Shown piece by piece: positions 1 to 7,410 of a stretch of DNA of 10,875 nucleotides (the first letter of the stretch is position 1; every line of letters begins with the position of its first letter). Origin of the DNA: Caldilineae bacterium (GTDB lineage: Bacteria; Chloroflexota; Anaerolineae; J102); the NCBI GenBank assembly GCA_011176555.1, contig DUEF01000365.1, positions 1 through 10,875 of the forward strand, in the 5' to 3' direction. The notes beneath the pieces are model-generated. The model did no database searches. It was not told where the DNA came from and saw only the letters and a list, made by a program, of their open reading frames with translations. A program made the position numbers and the translations under genes.

Positions 1-277
1 CCTTGACGCCGACACCGGCTGCGTTGACCTGCTCAAACGCCGCCCGGGTGGTGTGGGCGATAATTTCCGCGAGCGTGGTTTTGCCCGTACCCGGCGGGCC
101 GTAGAAAATGATCGAGGAAAGCTGGTCGGCCTGGATGGCGCGCCGCAGCAAACGCCCCGGCCCCACAATAGAATCCTGGCCCACGAATTCATCCAGCGTG
201 CGTGGTCGCATGCGGGCGGCCAGCGGTTGCTCTTTTTCCAGCAGTTCTTGACGGCGAATATCGAATAGATCGGGCAT
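1..277 (-). CDS. rarA: RarA/MgsA replication-associated recombination AAA+ ATPase, N-terminal part
   Basis: The first 92 residues of a protein running off the left edge. It opens MPDLFDIRRQELLEK and continues through RPRTLDEFVGQ (25-35), a Walker A motif GPPGTGKTT (60-68) and QVNAAGVGVK at the cut. This order of an FVGQ motif, a GPG.LRRAI stretch and Walker A is characteristic of the RarA/MgsA/WRNIP1 family, which is related to clamp-loader and RuvB AAA+ ATPases. Family members act at stalled replication forks, in contact with single-stranded DNA binding protein. The ATG at 275-277 fits the usual family N-terminus. No Shine-Dalgarno precedes it; the bases upstream are CT-rich. It is divergent from the mntR-like gene. 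Walker B, the sensors and the C-terminal tetramerisation domain lie outside the window, so integrity cannot be judged. Confidence 0.9.
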   Translation of the reverse strand, partial: MPDLFDIRRQELLEKEQPLAARMRPRTLDEFVGQDSIVGPGRLLRRAIQADQLSSIIFYGPPGTGKTTLAEIIAHTTRAAFEQVNAAGVGVK

Positions 278-322
278 AGGAAAAGGGGGAGATAAGGAGA
301 CGTAGCTGGCGAATATCCTGCT

Positions 323-331
323 ATTTTACCA
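323..331 (-). promoter_or_regulatory. Extended -10 promoter for rarA
   Basis: Read on the minus strand this is TGGTAAAAT, an extended -10 (TG at 330-331, hexamer at 323-328). No convincing -35 lies 17 bp upstream. The predicted start near 316 would give a leader of about 40 nt. The same nine bases recur before murA. This is a motif call only. Confidence 0.45.
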
Positions 332-348
332 CATCAGCGCCTTTGTCC

Positions 349-377
349 TTGACAGCCAGCCTCAAACCCGCTAAAGT
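349..377 (+). promoter_or_regulatory. Sigma-70-type promoter for the mntR-like gene
   Basis: A perfect TTGACA (349-354) is followed by exactly 17 bp and TAAAGT (372-377; 4 of 6 matches to TATAAT). Predicted transcription starts near 384, leaving a leader of about 57 nt. The -10 sits inside a palindrome described separately, which suggests repression of this promoter. Confidence 0.65.
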
Positions 378-397
378 GGTCTTTAGTCCCTCCTAAA
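371..397. promoter_or_regulatory. Candidate metal-repressor operator: three alternating half-sites
   Basis: CTAAAG (371-376), TGGT, CTTTAG (381-386) is a perfect 6-bp inverted repeat covering the -10. It shares its right arm with a second inverted repeat, TTTAG (382-386) and CTAAA (393-397), spaced by 6 bp across the predicted start site. DtxR/MntR-type operators are inverted repeats with TTAG/CTAA-like arms, so autoregulation by the downstream gene is a natural inference. Binding has not been shown. Confidence 0.5.
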
Positions 398-440
398 CCT
401 TTGCCCCGCCGCACTTGCCAAATCCGAAATTTCCGCCCCC

Positions 441-1094
441 ATGCAAACCAAAGCAGTCGAAGATTATCTCAAAACCATCTACGAAATCCAGAGCCAGCAA
501 GGCAAGGTGGCGACAACCGTCCTGGCCGAACGCATGGACGTTGCCTCCGCCTCGGTCACAGGCATGGTCAAGAAGCTGGCGGATATGCACCTGGTGGTCT
601 ACGAACGCTATCAGGGCGTGACGCTAACCGAGGCCGGTGAAAAAATCGCCCTGGAAGTGATTCGCCACCATCGTTTGGTGGAGTTGTATCTGGCGGAAGC
701 GTTGGGCGTGCCCTGGGATCAGGTGCATGACGAGGCGGAGAAATGGGAGCATGTGCTATCCGAGGATTTGGAAGACCGCATGGATGCAGCGCTGGGGCAC
801 CCTACCATCGATCCGCACGGAGCGCCCATCCCCACGCGCGATGGCTTTGTCGACGCCATCCCCCGGTTGCGCTTGATTGAATTGTCACCTGGCCAGGCCG
901 CGGTTATCGCTGAAGTGAGCGATCATGATTCGGACATGCTCAGCCAACTGGGCGAGCTAGGACTCTATCCGGCCACAGAGATCCTGGTGTTGACCAGAAC
1001 TGCGGCGGGGATCACGCTGCGCAGTAAGGGTGAAGAGCACCTGGTCGGGTCAGAGACCGCAACCCATGTCTATGTGCGAGATGTCAGCGACTGA
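441..1094 (+). CDS. mntR: MntR/DtxR-family metal-dependent transcriptional repressor
   Basis: A 217-residue cytoplasmic repressor with the full three-part DtxR layout: winged helix-turn-helix (about 1-62, including ASASVTGMVKKL), a metal-binding dimerisation domain (about 65-140) and a C-terminal FeoA/SH3-like domain (about 147-214). Aligned by eye to IdeR/DtxR with an offset of two residues, the ancillary site is kept as H77, E81 and H96. The primary site reads D8, E100, E103 and H104. Asp replaces the Met and Glu the Cys of iron-sensing DtxR/IdeR, which is the manganese-type pattern of MntR. However, the second Asp/Glu of B. subtilis MntR (Glu11) is Lys11 here. I therefore favour manganese sensing, with iron possible. 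Such repressors bind DNA when metal-loaded and control metal uptake or efflux genes, but no transporter lies in this window. The ATG at 441 has no Shine-Dalgarno. A small Mth938-fold gene follows 27 bp downstream. Confidence 0.85.
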   Translation: MQTKAVEDYLKTIYEIQSQQGKVATTVLAERMDVASASVTGMVKKLADMHLVVYERYQGVTLTEAGEKIALEVIRHHRLVELYLAEALGVPWDQVHDEAEKWEHVLSEDLEDRMDAALGHPTIDPHGAPIPTRDGFVDAIPRLRLIELSPGQAAVIAEVSDHDSDMLSQLGELGLYPATEILVLTRTAAGITLRSKGEEHLVGSETATHVYVRDVSD

Positions 1095-1121
1095 GGTCGT
1101 TTCATCAGGAGAAACATCAGC

Positions 1122-1496
1122 ATGAGCCAACACCCTCCTTCGCCCCGCATCACCGGACGGGCCTGGGGCCGCATCGATGTGGAAGGTTATGATTCGTTCA
1201 AGGATGTGAAGCTCTACCCTGGCGGCGCGCGGGCGTGGCGCTGGGAGGAGACAGGAACCAGCCATGCGCCGGGCGTTCAATTCGTCGATGTCGAGGAATT
1301 GTTGGCGCATGGGGCCACTGTGGTGGTGCTGACAACCGGCGTGCTGGGGCGACTCAAAGTGCAGCCGGAAACTTTACAGGCGCTGGCGGAGCAAGGGATC
1401 ACGGTTTTCGTCAAACGCACCCCAAAAGCTGTGCAACTTTATAACGAACTTCGAGAGACCGCAGCGGTTGGCGCGCTCATTCATTCGACCTGTTAG
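1122..1496 (+). CDS. Mth938/NDUFAF3-fold (DUF498) small protein
   Basis: A 124-residue soluble protein matching the DUF498/Mth938 family (bacterial, archaeal and NDUFAF3-like proteins). It has the opening GRAWGRIDVEG (12-22) with KDVKLYPGG following, a hydrophobic strand VVVLTTGVLGRLKV (67-80), the TPKAVQLYNEL helix (100-110), and the typical C-terminal Ala-Leu-Ile-His-Ser-Thr-Cys end. Length is normal for the family. The human relative is a complex I assembly factor; the bacterial role is not established, so no function is assigned. The start is well set by AGGAGA at 1107-1112, 9 nt before the ATG. It lies 27 bp after the repressor on the same strand and is probably co-transcribed with it. 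Its stop is only 4 bp from a terminator that serves the opposite strand. Confidence 0.85.
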   Translation: MSQHPPSPRITGRAWGRIDVEGYDSFKDVKLYPGGARAWRWEETGTSHAPGVQFVDVEELLAHGATVVVLTTGVLGRLKVQPETLQALAEQGITVFVKRTPKAVQLYNELRETAAVGALIHSTC

Positions 1497-1500
1497 CGCC

Positions 1501-1537
1501 AAAAAAGACCCCCGAGGCGTCAAACTCCTCGAGGGTC
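1501..1537 (-). terminator. Rho-independent terminator of the aldolase gene
   Basis: On the minus strand, GACCCTCGAGG (1537-1527), a 9-nt loop and CCTCGGGGGTC (1517-1507) form an 11-bp stem with one U-G wobble, followed by six T (1506-1501). On the plus strand the wobble becomes a C-A mismatch and no T-run follows, so termination should favour the minus strand. It starts 29 bp beyond the aldolase stop. Confidence 0.9.
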
Positions 1538-1566
1538 TGAATTTCAGTTGCAGGCTTTCCTGCGTT

Positions 1567-2619
<1,053 letters not shown>

Positions 2620-2696
2620 ATCAAATCTCCTGTGTGAGTTGAATAGAATAGCAGGTCATAAGACCGAGGAAAATTCATAATGGGGATTCAACAAAC

Positions 2697-2725
2697 AGTC
2701 TATCATTGCCTGAATGAAAAGACAA
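2697..2725 (-). promoter_or_regulatory. Possible promoter of the aldolase gene
   Basis: On the minus strand, TTGTCT (2725-2720), 17 bp, then TAGACT (2702-2697). Both hexamers match consensus at 4 of 6 positions. The leader would be about 70 nt. A weaker alternative (TTTTCC, 17 bp, TATTCT) lies closer to the gene. This is tentative. Confidence 0.3.
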
Positions 2726-2807
2726 TGATTTGCAGGTGTAGTCGTTGGCCGTTACAATCAGAAAAAACCACTTCTCCAACTCTCTACGGGCCTCCCTCTC
2801 ACCAGCA

Positions 2808-3599
2808 ATGACGCTCCCACCTCCTATCACTCTCATCACCGACTTCGGTTTAACCGGCCCTTATGTCGCCAGCATGAAAGGCGTCATACTTGGCATCTCG
2901 CCACAGAGCGCCATCGTCGACATCACCCACGCCATCCAACCGCAAAACATCCAGCAGGCCGCTTTCGTTCTTGATGCTGTGCTCCCCTACTTCCCCGCCG
3001 GAACGATTCATGTCGTCGTGGTCGATCCCGGCGTGGGCTCCGAACGTCGCCCCATCGCTGTTTTCACCGAGCGGGCGTGTTTCGTGGGGCCGGACAATGG
3101 CGTCTTCAGCCGCGTCTACCGGGATGAAAACGTGAGGGATATCCGCCATCTCCGCAATCCCGACTATCATCTGCCCGCCGTCAGCTACACCTTCCACGGT
3201 CGGGACATTTTCGCTCCCGTCGCCGCCCATCTCGCGGCCGGCGTCTCACCATCCGTTTTGGGCCCGACCATCGCTGATCCGGTCACCATCCCCTTTCCCA
3301 CCCCCGAACAACTCCCCGATGGCAGTATTCGCGGCCAGATCATCTACGCCGACGCCTTCGGCAACCTCATCAGCAATATCCCCCGGCAGTGGCTGGATTC
3401 GCGGACAGACTGGACTTTCGAGATCGCCGAAACCGCCATCACCGGACTCAGCGTCACCTATAGCGATGTGCAACCTGGCGACTTTGTCGCCCTGGGCGGC
3501 AGTGCTGGTCTGGTGGAAATCGCCCAACGCAACGGTAGCGCCGCTCGCCACCTCAACGTTGACGCTGGCGAAACACTCATCGTCCGACCAGCGTCGTGA
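2808..3599 (+). CDS. S-adenosyl-L-methionine hydrolase (adenosine-forming), DUF62 family
   Basis: A 263-residue protein of the DUF62/SAM hydroxide adenosyltransferase family. Characterised members hydrolyse SAM to adenosine and methionine with an activated water. The N-terminal ITLITDFG (7-14), the VVVVDPGVGSERR loop (69-81), the FHGRDIFAP motif (129-137) and the C-terminal-domain DAFGNLISN (182-190) are all diagnostic. The catalytic triad is read as D73, R80 and H130; Asp and Arg are seven residues apart, as in the family. Fluorinases and chlorinases share this fold but carry an extra loop of about 20 residues between the motifs, which I do not see, so a halogenase is unlikely. The ATG at 2808 is chosen over an upstream TTG because it places the first strand at the usual distance; the TTG extension adds residues without family likeness. 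No Shine-Dalgarno is obvious. murA follows 100 bp downstream with its own likely promoter. Confidence 0.9.
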   Translation: MTLPPPITLITDFGLTGPYVASMKGVILGISPQSAIVDITHAIQPQNIQQAAFVLDAVLPYFPAGTIHVVVVDPGVGSERRPIAVFTERACFVGPDNGVFSRVYRDENVRDIRHLRNPDYHLPAVSYTFHGRDIFAPVAAHLAAGVSPSVLGPTIADPVTIPFPTPEQLPDGSIRGQIIYADAFGNLISNIPRQWLDSRTDWTFEIAETAITGLSVTYSDVQPGDFVALGGSAGLVEIAQRNGSAARHLNVDAGETLIVRPAS

Positions 3600-3611
3600 T
3601 ACCGTACGGTA
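3600..3611. repeat. 12-bp perfect palindrome after the SAM hydrolase stop
   Basis: TACCGTACGGTA is self-complementary and begins right after the stop codon. It overlaps a second small palindrome, GGTACC (3608-3613). No T-run follows, so it is not a standard terminator. Its position, 27 bp upstream of the murA promoter motif, would also suit a regulator site. Function unknown. Confidence 0.5.
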
Positions 3612-3637
3612 CCGGTAGCCCAATCTGCGTCCGGGTC

Positions 3638-3646
3638 TGGTAAAAT
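3638..3646 (+). promoter_or_regulatory. Extended -10 promoter for murA
   Basis: TGGTAAAAT: TG at 3638-3639 and hexamer TAAAAT at 3641-3646, with no recognisable -35 at 16-17 bp. Transcription would start near 3653, about 47 nt before the murA ATG. It is identical to the rarA motif on the other strand. Confidence 0.5.
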
Positions 3647-3699
3647 GGTTGGGTGCAGCAGGCGCTCTGCAATCAACCACCACATTCTCTCCCCGAACT

Positions 3700-5013
3700 A
3701 TGACCGAACAATTCATCATCACCGGCGGTAAGCCCTTACAAGGCGAAGTGCGAGTCGCCGGCAACAAAAATGCAGCGCTGCCCATGCTGGCCGCGGTTTT
3801 ACTCACCGATGAACCGGTGACGCTCCACAACGTTCCCCGCATCGGCGACGTTGACTCCATGTTGGCATTGCTGAAACATTTGGGGGTGCAAGTGCTTGCC
3901 AACGGCGGCAGCAGCATCACCTTGCAAGCGAGGAACGTAGAAACGCGTCAACTTTCGCCAGAACTGTGTCAGCGCATTCGGGCATCGATCTTGTTGGCTG
4001 GCTCCATGCTTGGTCGGTTGGGCCAGGTCGAACTCCCTCCGCCCGGCGGTGATGTCATCGGCCGCCGACGCATCGACACCCATCTTTTGGCCTTCGAAAA
4101 ACTGGGGGCGACGGTGGATGTGAACCCCGCCAGCCATCAGATAGCGATTCATGGAAAATCACTCGTGGGCGTCGATATGCTGCTGGACGAAGCCAGTGTC
4201 ACGGCGACGGAAAACGCGCTGATGGCCGCCGTCCTGGCGCAGGGAACCACCATCATCCGCAACGCGGCCTCGGAGCCGCACGTGCAAAACCTTAGCCGCA
4301 TGTTGGTCGGCATGGGCGCCCGGATCGAGGGCATTGGCAGCAACACCCTCACCATTGAGGGCGTTGAGCGACTGAAGGGCGGTGAATTTGAAATCGGCCC
4401 GGATTTGTTAGAGGTCGGCTCGTTTTTGGGCCTGGCCGCGGTCACGCCCGGCGAACTGCGCATCAAAAACGTCTATCCCGACGACCTACGCATGGTTTTG
4501 TACGTTTTCAAGGAACGCCTGGGCGTCGATTGCTGGTTCGATGGCCATGATCTGGTCGTGGGGGATGAACAAAACCTGCGGGTGGCTATGGATGTGGGCG
4601 GGGCCGTGCCCAAGATCGACGATGGCCCCTGGCCCCATTTCCCCGCCGACCTGCTGTCCATCGCTTTGATTGTCGCCACCCAGGCCCAGGGCACAGTGCT
4701 CATCCACGAAAAGATGTTCGAGAGCAGGTTGTTCTATGTGGATAAGTTGATTACGATGGGCGCGCGGGTCATTCTCTGCGATCCGCATCGCGCCGTGGTC
4801 GTCGGCCCCTCGCAACTGTACGGCCAATCGCTCAGCAGCCCCGATATCCGCGCCGGCATGACCTTGGTGATCGCAGCGCTGGCCGCACAAGGAACCAGCG
4901 TGATCGCCAACGTCTGCCAGATCGATCGGGGCTACGAGCATCTGGATGAGAAATTGCGCGGGCTCGGCGCCGACATCCAACGCGCCACCGCAACTGAGTC
5001 GCTTTACTTTTGA
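3700..5013 (+). CDS. murA: UDP-N-acetylglucosamine 1-carboxyvinyltransferase (MurA), Asp active-site variant
   Basis: A 437-residue cytosolic enzyme that transfers enolpyruvate from PEP to UDP-GlcNAc, the first committed step of peptidoglycan synthesis. Two inverse alpha/beta EPSP-synthase domains are evident. N-terminal [10 protein letters not shown] (19-28) holds the substrate Lys23/Asn24 pair. The mobile loop reads [12 protein letters not shown] (113-124). In E. coli numbering the loop Cys115 is replaced by Asp118, and Arg120 corresponds to R123. Late motifs include [17 protein letters not shown] and DIRAGM. The Asp variant is known from Mycobacterium, Chlamydia and Borrelia and makes the enzyme insensitive to fosfomycin, which alkylates the Cys. 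FPADLLSI also departs from the common FPTDMQAQ-type motif, suggesting a distinct MurA subgroup. The ATG at 3700 is preferred to an in-frame TTG at 3649, which falls within the predicted promoter/start region. No Shine-Dalgarno precedes it. A heptamer-repeat gap and a membrane protein follow. Confidence 0.95.
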   Translation: MTEQFIITGGKPLQGEVRVAGNKNAALPMLAAVLLTDEPVTLHNVPRIGDVDSMLALLKHLGVQVLANGGSSITLQARNVETRQLSPELCQRIRASILLAGSMLGRLGQVELPPPGGDVIGRRRIDTHLLAFEKLGATVDVNPASHQIAIHGKSLVGVDMLLDEASVTATENALMAAVLAQGTTIIRNAASEPHVQNLSRMLVGMGARIEGIGSNTLTIEGVERLKGGEFEIGPDLLEVGSFLGLAAVTPGELRIKNVYPDDLRMVLYVFKERLGVDCWFDGHDLVVGDEQNLRVAMDVGGAVPKIDDGPWPHFPADLLSIALIVATQAQGTVLIHEKMFESRLFYVDKLITMGARVILCDPHRAVVVGPSQLYGQSLSSPDIRAGMTLVIAALAAQGTSVIANVCQIDRGYEHLDEKLRGLGADIQRATATESLYF

Positions 5014-5080
5014 TTTGGATTGTATGTATTGGATACTTAGCTGTTGACGCCAACCAATACCAATATCCAATACCCAATTA
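5012..5080. repeat. Inverted CCAATA-type heptamer array between murA and the membrane protein
   Basis: The right half is a run of 7-bp units (CCAATAT, CCAATAC, CCAATTA at 5060-5080) preceded by CCAATA (5054-5059). The left half carries the opposite orientation in 7-bp register: GATTTGG (5012-5018) and GTATTGG (5026-5032). A 10-bp perfect arm pair, 5026-5035 with 5064-5073, encloses a 28-nt loop. The array overlaps the murA stop and the A of the next start codon, filling the whole gap. Confidence 0.7.
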
Positions 5081-6564
5081 TGACCACTGAATCCCGCCCC
5101 CTGGCGCTAATCCTGGCAGTGTACTTCGTCCTGGCAGCGCTGTATGCCTGGTACACGCCGCTGTGGCAAGCGCCCGATGAGCCCGCGCACTACAACAATG
5201 TGCGCCATGTGGTCGAAACCGGCTCGCTCCCCTTTCTCCATCCCGGCGATTACGATCAGGATTATCTGGAGGCGATCAAGGCGCGGCGCTTCCCGCCCGA
5301 GATGTCGATCGACAGCATCCGCTACGAGGGACACCAGCCGCCGTTGTACTACTGGCTGGCCGCGCCTCTGTTGCTGATCACGCAGGGCATGGGCTACGAA
5401 ATCCAGGTGCTGGCGTTGCGCTTGTTTAGCGTGTTTTTGGGCGCGGGCGTGGTGGGCTTCATCTGGGCCAGCGCCCGCCATCTGTTCCCCGACAAACTGC
5501 TGCTGGCGACATTGGCCGCCGGTTTCGCCGCGTTCCTGCCCATGCACCTGGCGATGATGGCCGCCATCAACAACGACGCCCTGGCCGAGCTGATCATCGC
5601 CCTGGGCGTTTATCGTTTGCTCGTGCATCTTAAATATCCGCGGGCGGGGTTCAGCGCCTGGTTGGTGACAGGCATCGTGGTCGGGCTGGGGCTGCTGACC
5701 AAATTCCAGGCTTACATCCTGCTGCCGCTGGCCGGGTCCGTGTGGTTGTGGCAGATTTGGGAACGCCGGTCGCTGGGGGTGAGATTGACTTCATCGCTGG
5801 TGAACGGTCTGGCCTGGCTGGCCCCGGCGCTGTTGCTGCCCCTGCCCTGGTGGCTGCGCAACGCCTCCCTCTATGGCCCCACCGACCCGCTCGGTCTCAC
5901 CTGGCATGACGCCGTGGTGGTGGGCCAGCCCCGCACCCCCGCTTGGATCGCTGCGCACGGCCTGCCGTCTTATCTCGACCGCTATCTTGACTTCACCTTC
6001 AAGTCGTTTTGGGGCGTGTTCGGCTGGCTGGGTGTCTTTCTCGATGGCCGGATTTACGCGCTGTTCGCCCTGCTGAGCCTGCTCGTGGGCGTGGGCCTGC
6101 TCTTTCAGGCGTGGCGACTGCGGCGCAAGGCCGTCACCCTGACGCTGGTCCAGAAGCTGGGACTGGCGCTGCTGGGCCTGCAACTGCTCATCGTTCTTTT
6201 CACCTACTTCTGGTACAACCTGAGCTTCGTCCAGCACCAGGGGCGTTATCTTTTCCCGGCGCTCACCGCCCTCAGCATCGGCTTCGCCCTGGGCTACGCC
6301 GGCATCATCAGTCGCAAGGGCAGCCTGTGGGGAGCGTTGGCGGCCGGCGTCGTCCTGCTCGCGACCGTGGCCGCGGGGTTGTTGGCGGGGGACATCAACG
6401 GTTGGGCGGCATTGTTGGCCGCGGCCGCGGTGATCGCGCTGGCCGTTCGTCACCGCTACGCGGTGCTGCCCGCCTGGGCCTGGAGCGCAGCGATCCTGGT
6501 TCTGCTGGCGCTGATCGACATTTACGCGCTATTTGGGGCTATCGTTCCGCAGTTGGGGGGGTGA
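5080..6564 (+). CDS. Multi-pass membrane protein, GT-C glycosyltransferase/DUF2142-like
   Basis: A 494-residue integral membrane protein with about 12-14 predicted hydrophobic segments (for example 8-27, 109-130, 166-183, 193-226, 243-258, 325-345, 357-377, 391-410, 417-436, 465-487). The first external loop holds PDEPAH (32-37), an acidic pair placed like the catalytic Asp of GT-C enzymes. It also has HQPPLYYW (85-92), and NNDALAE follows the fourth segment (164-170). Near the C-terminal part is QHQGRYLFPAL (385-395). These signatures recur in the PMT/ArnT-like GT39 and DUF2142 families, which use polyprenyl-phosphate sugars outside the membrane. The acceptor is unknown. A murA neighbour is compatible with a cell-envelope role but does not prove it. 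The ATG at 5080 is preferred to a TTG at 5044 that lies within the repeat. The gene ends 14 bp from the convergent aminotransferase stop, with no terminator between. Confidence 0.75.
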   Translation: MTTESRPLALILAVYFVLAALYAWYTPLWQAPDEPAHYNNVRHVVETGSLPFLHPGDYDQDYLEAIKARRFPPEMSIDSIRYEGHQPPLYYWLAAPLLLITQGMGYEIQVLALRLFSVFLGAGVVGFIWASARHLFPDKLLLATLAAGFAAFLPMHLAMMAAINNDALAELIIALGVYRLLVHLKYPRAGFSAWLVTGIVVGLGLLTKFQAYILLPLAGSVWLWQIWERRSLGVRLTSSLVNGLAWLAPALLLPLPWWLRNASLYGPTDPLGLTWHDAVVVGQPRTPAWIAAHGLPSYLDRYLDFTFKSFWGVFGWLGVFLDGRIYALFALLSLLVGVGLLFQAWRLRRKAVTLTLVQKLGLALLGLQLLIVLFTYFWYNLSFVQHQGRYLFPALTALSIGFALGYAGIISRKGSLWGALAAGVVLLATVAAGLLAGDINGWAALLAAAAVIALAVRHRYAVLPAWAWSAAILVLLALIDIYALFGAIVPQLGG

Positions 6565-6578
6565 TGCGCACTACTGTC

Positions 6579-7400
6579 TCACCCGCCCAGCTCTTCCGCC
6601 TCCCAAGCGCGGTAAGCCGCCATGAGTTGTTTGGTGATGGGACCGGGTTCGCCTAGCGCCTGTTCTCCCACGCGGTTGACGGGCAGAACGCCGCGACGGG
6701 TGGAGGTCAGGAACGCTTCGTCCCAGGCGGGAACTTCGGCCAGGGGCATAACCCGGCGCTCGATGGGGATCCCCAGCGTCCGGGCCAATGCCAGCGTGCG
6801 GGTCATCACCGTGCCTTCGAGCACGGCGCCCAGGGGCGGGGCCACGAGCACGCCATCACGCACGGCGAACACATTGCAGTTCGAGCCCTCGGTGATGGCG
6901 CCGTCACGGTCCACCAGCAGGGCGTCGTGCAGACCGGCAGCGATGGCGGCTTTGCGCGCCAGACCGGGAACCAACGTGTTGAAGGATTTCACCAGGGGCA
7001 TGGCCCGTTCGCCGTGGTAAATGCCAACGGCCACGCCCTGTTCGTATTCCTCGGGCGACGGCGCGGTGTAGGACATCTGGTAGAGGTACACATCGGCGCT
7101 GGGACGCCCCAAATCCAACGCCAGCACCCGCACCAGGCCATCAGGATGGTTGGCCGCCACGACCAGGAAGCTCCACTGCCTGAGTGTGTTGAGATCGACA
7201 TCCAGGACGAGTTCAGCCCCTTGCGCTGAGGCTTGCAAACGGGTGAGATGTTCGTCGAGGGCTACGTATTTGCCATGCCGGGCCAGAATGGTTTCGTAGA
7301 CGCCCAGCGCGCCGACCATGGCTGGCGTGTAGATGGGAAATGTGGCTTCGCTTTTGTCGATGAAACGACCGTTGTGGATGATTTTGGAATAGATTGACAT
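6579..7400 (-). CDS. Class IV PLP-dependent aminotransferase (IlvE/DAAT/PabC-like)
   Basis: A 273-residue cytosolic fold-type IV PLP enzyme. Signatures: YETILARHGKYVALDEHLTR (35-54); the PLP lysine K138 in PLVKSFNTL; the ALLVDRDGAITEGSNCNVF stretch (160-178) with the glutamate E171 that contacts the PLP ring nitrogen; GAVLEGTVMTR (191-201); and FLTSTRRGVLPV (230-241). The family includes branched-chain aminotransferase, D-amino acid aminotransferase and aminodeoxychorismate lyase. The length, below the roughly 300 residues of typical IlvE, and the Thr-Ser-Thr motif do not settle the substrate, so I leave it open. The ATG lies 10 bp after the rsmG stop on the same strand, with no own promoter or Shine-Dalgarno. 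It is therefore most likely translated from the rsmG transcript. It converges with the membrane protein gene. Confidence 0.87.
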   Translation of the reverse strand: MSIYSKIIHNGRFIDKSEATFPIYTPAMVGALGVYETILARHGKYVALDEHLTRLQASAQGAELVLDVDLNTLRQWSFLVVAANHPDGLVRVLALDLGRPSADVYLYQMSYTAPSPEEYEQGVAVGIYHGERAMPLVKSFNTLVPGLARKAAIAAGLHDALLVDRDGAITEGSNCNVFAVRDGVLVAPPLGAVLEGTVMTRTLALARTLGIPIERRVMPLAEVPAWDEAFLTSTRRGVLPVNRVGEQALGEPGPITKQLMAAYRAWEAEELGG

Positions 7401-7410
7401 AATGATTTGT

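Noticed and set aside
2745..3599. Longer SAM hydrolase from a TTG at 2745
   Set aside because: The 21 extra residues have no family likeness, and the ATG at 2808 sets the expected N-terminus.
2808..3599. Fluorinase or chlorinase
   Set aside because: The extra halogenase loop is not seen, and the Asp-Arg-His triad of the hydrolase group is intact.
3649..3699. Longer MurA from a TTG at 3649
   Set aside because: The codon lies at the predicted transcription start; the ATG at 3700 gives the usual MurA N-terminus.
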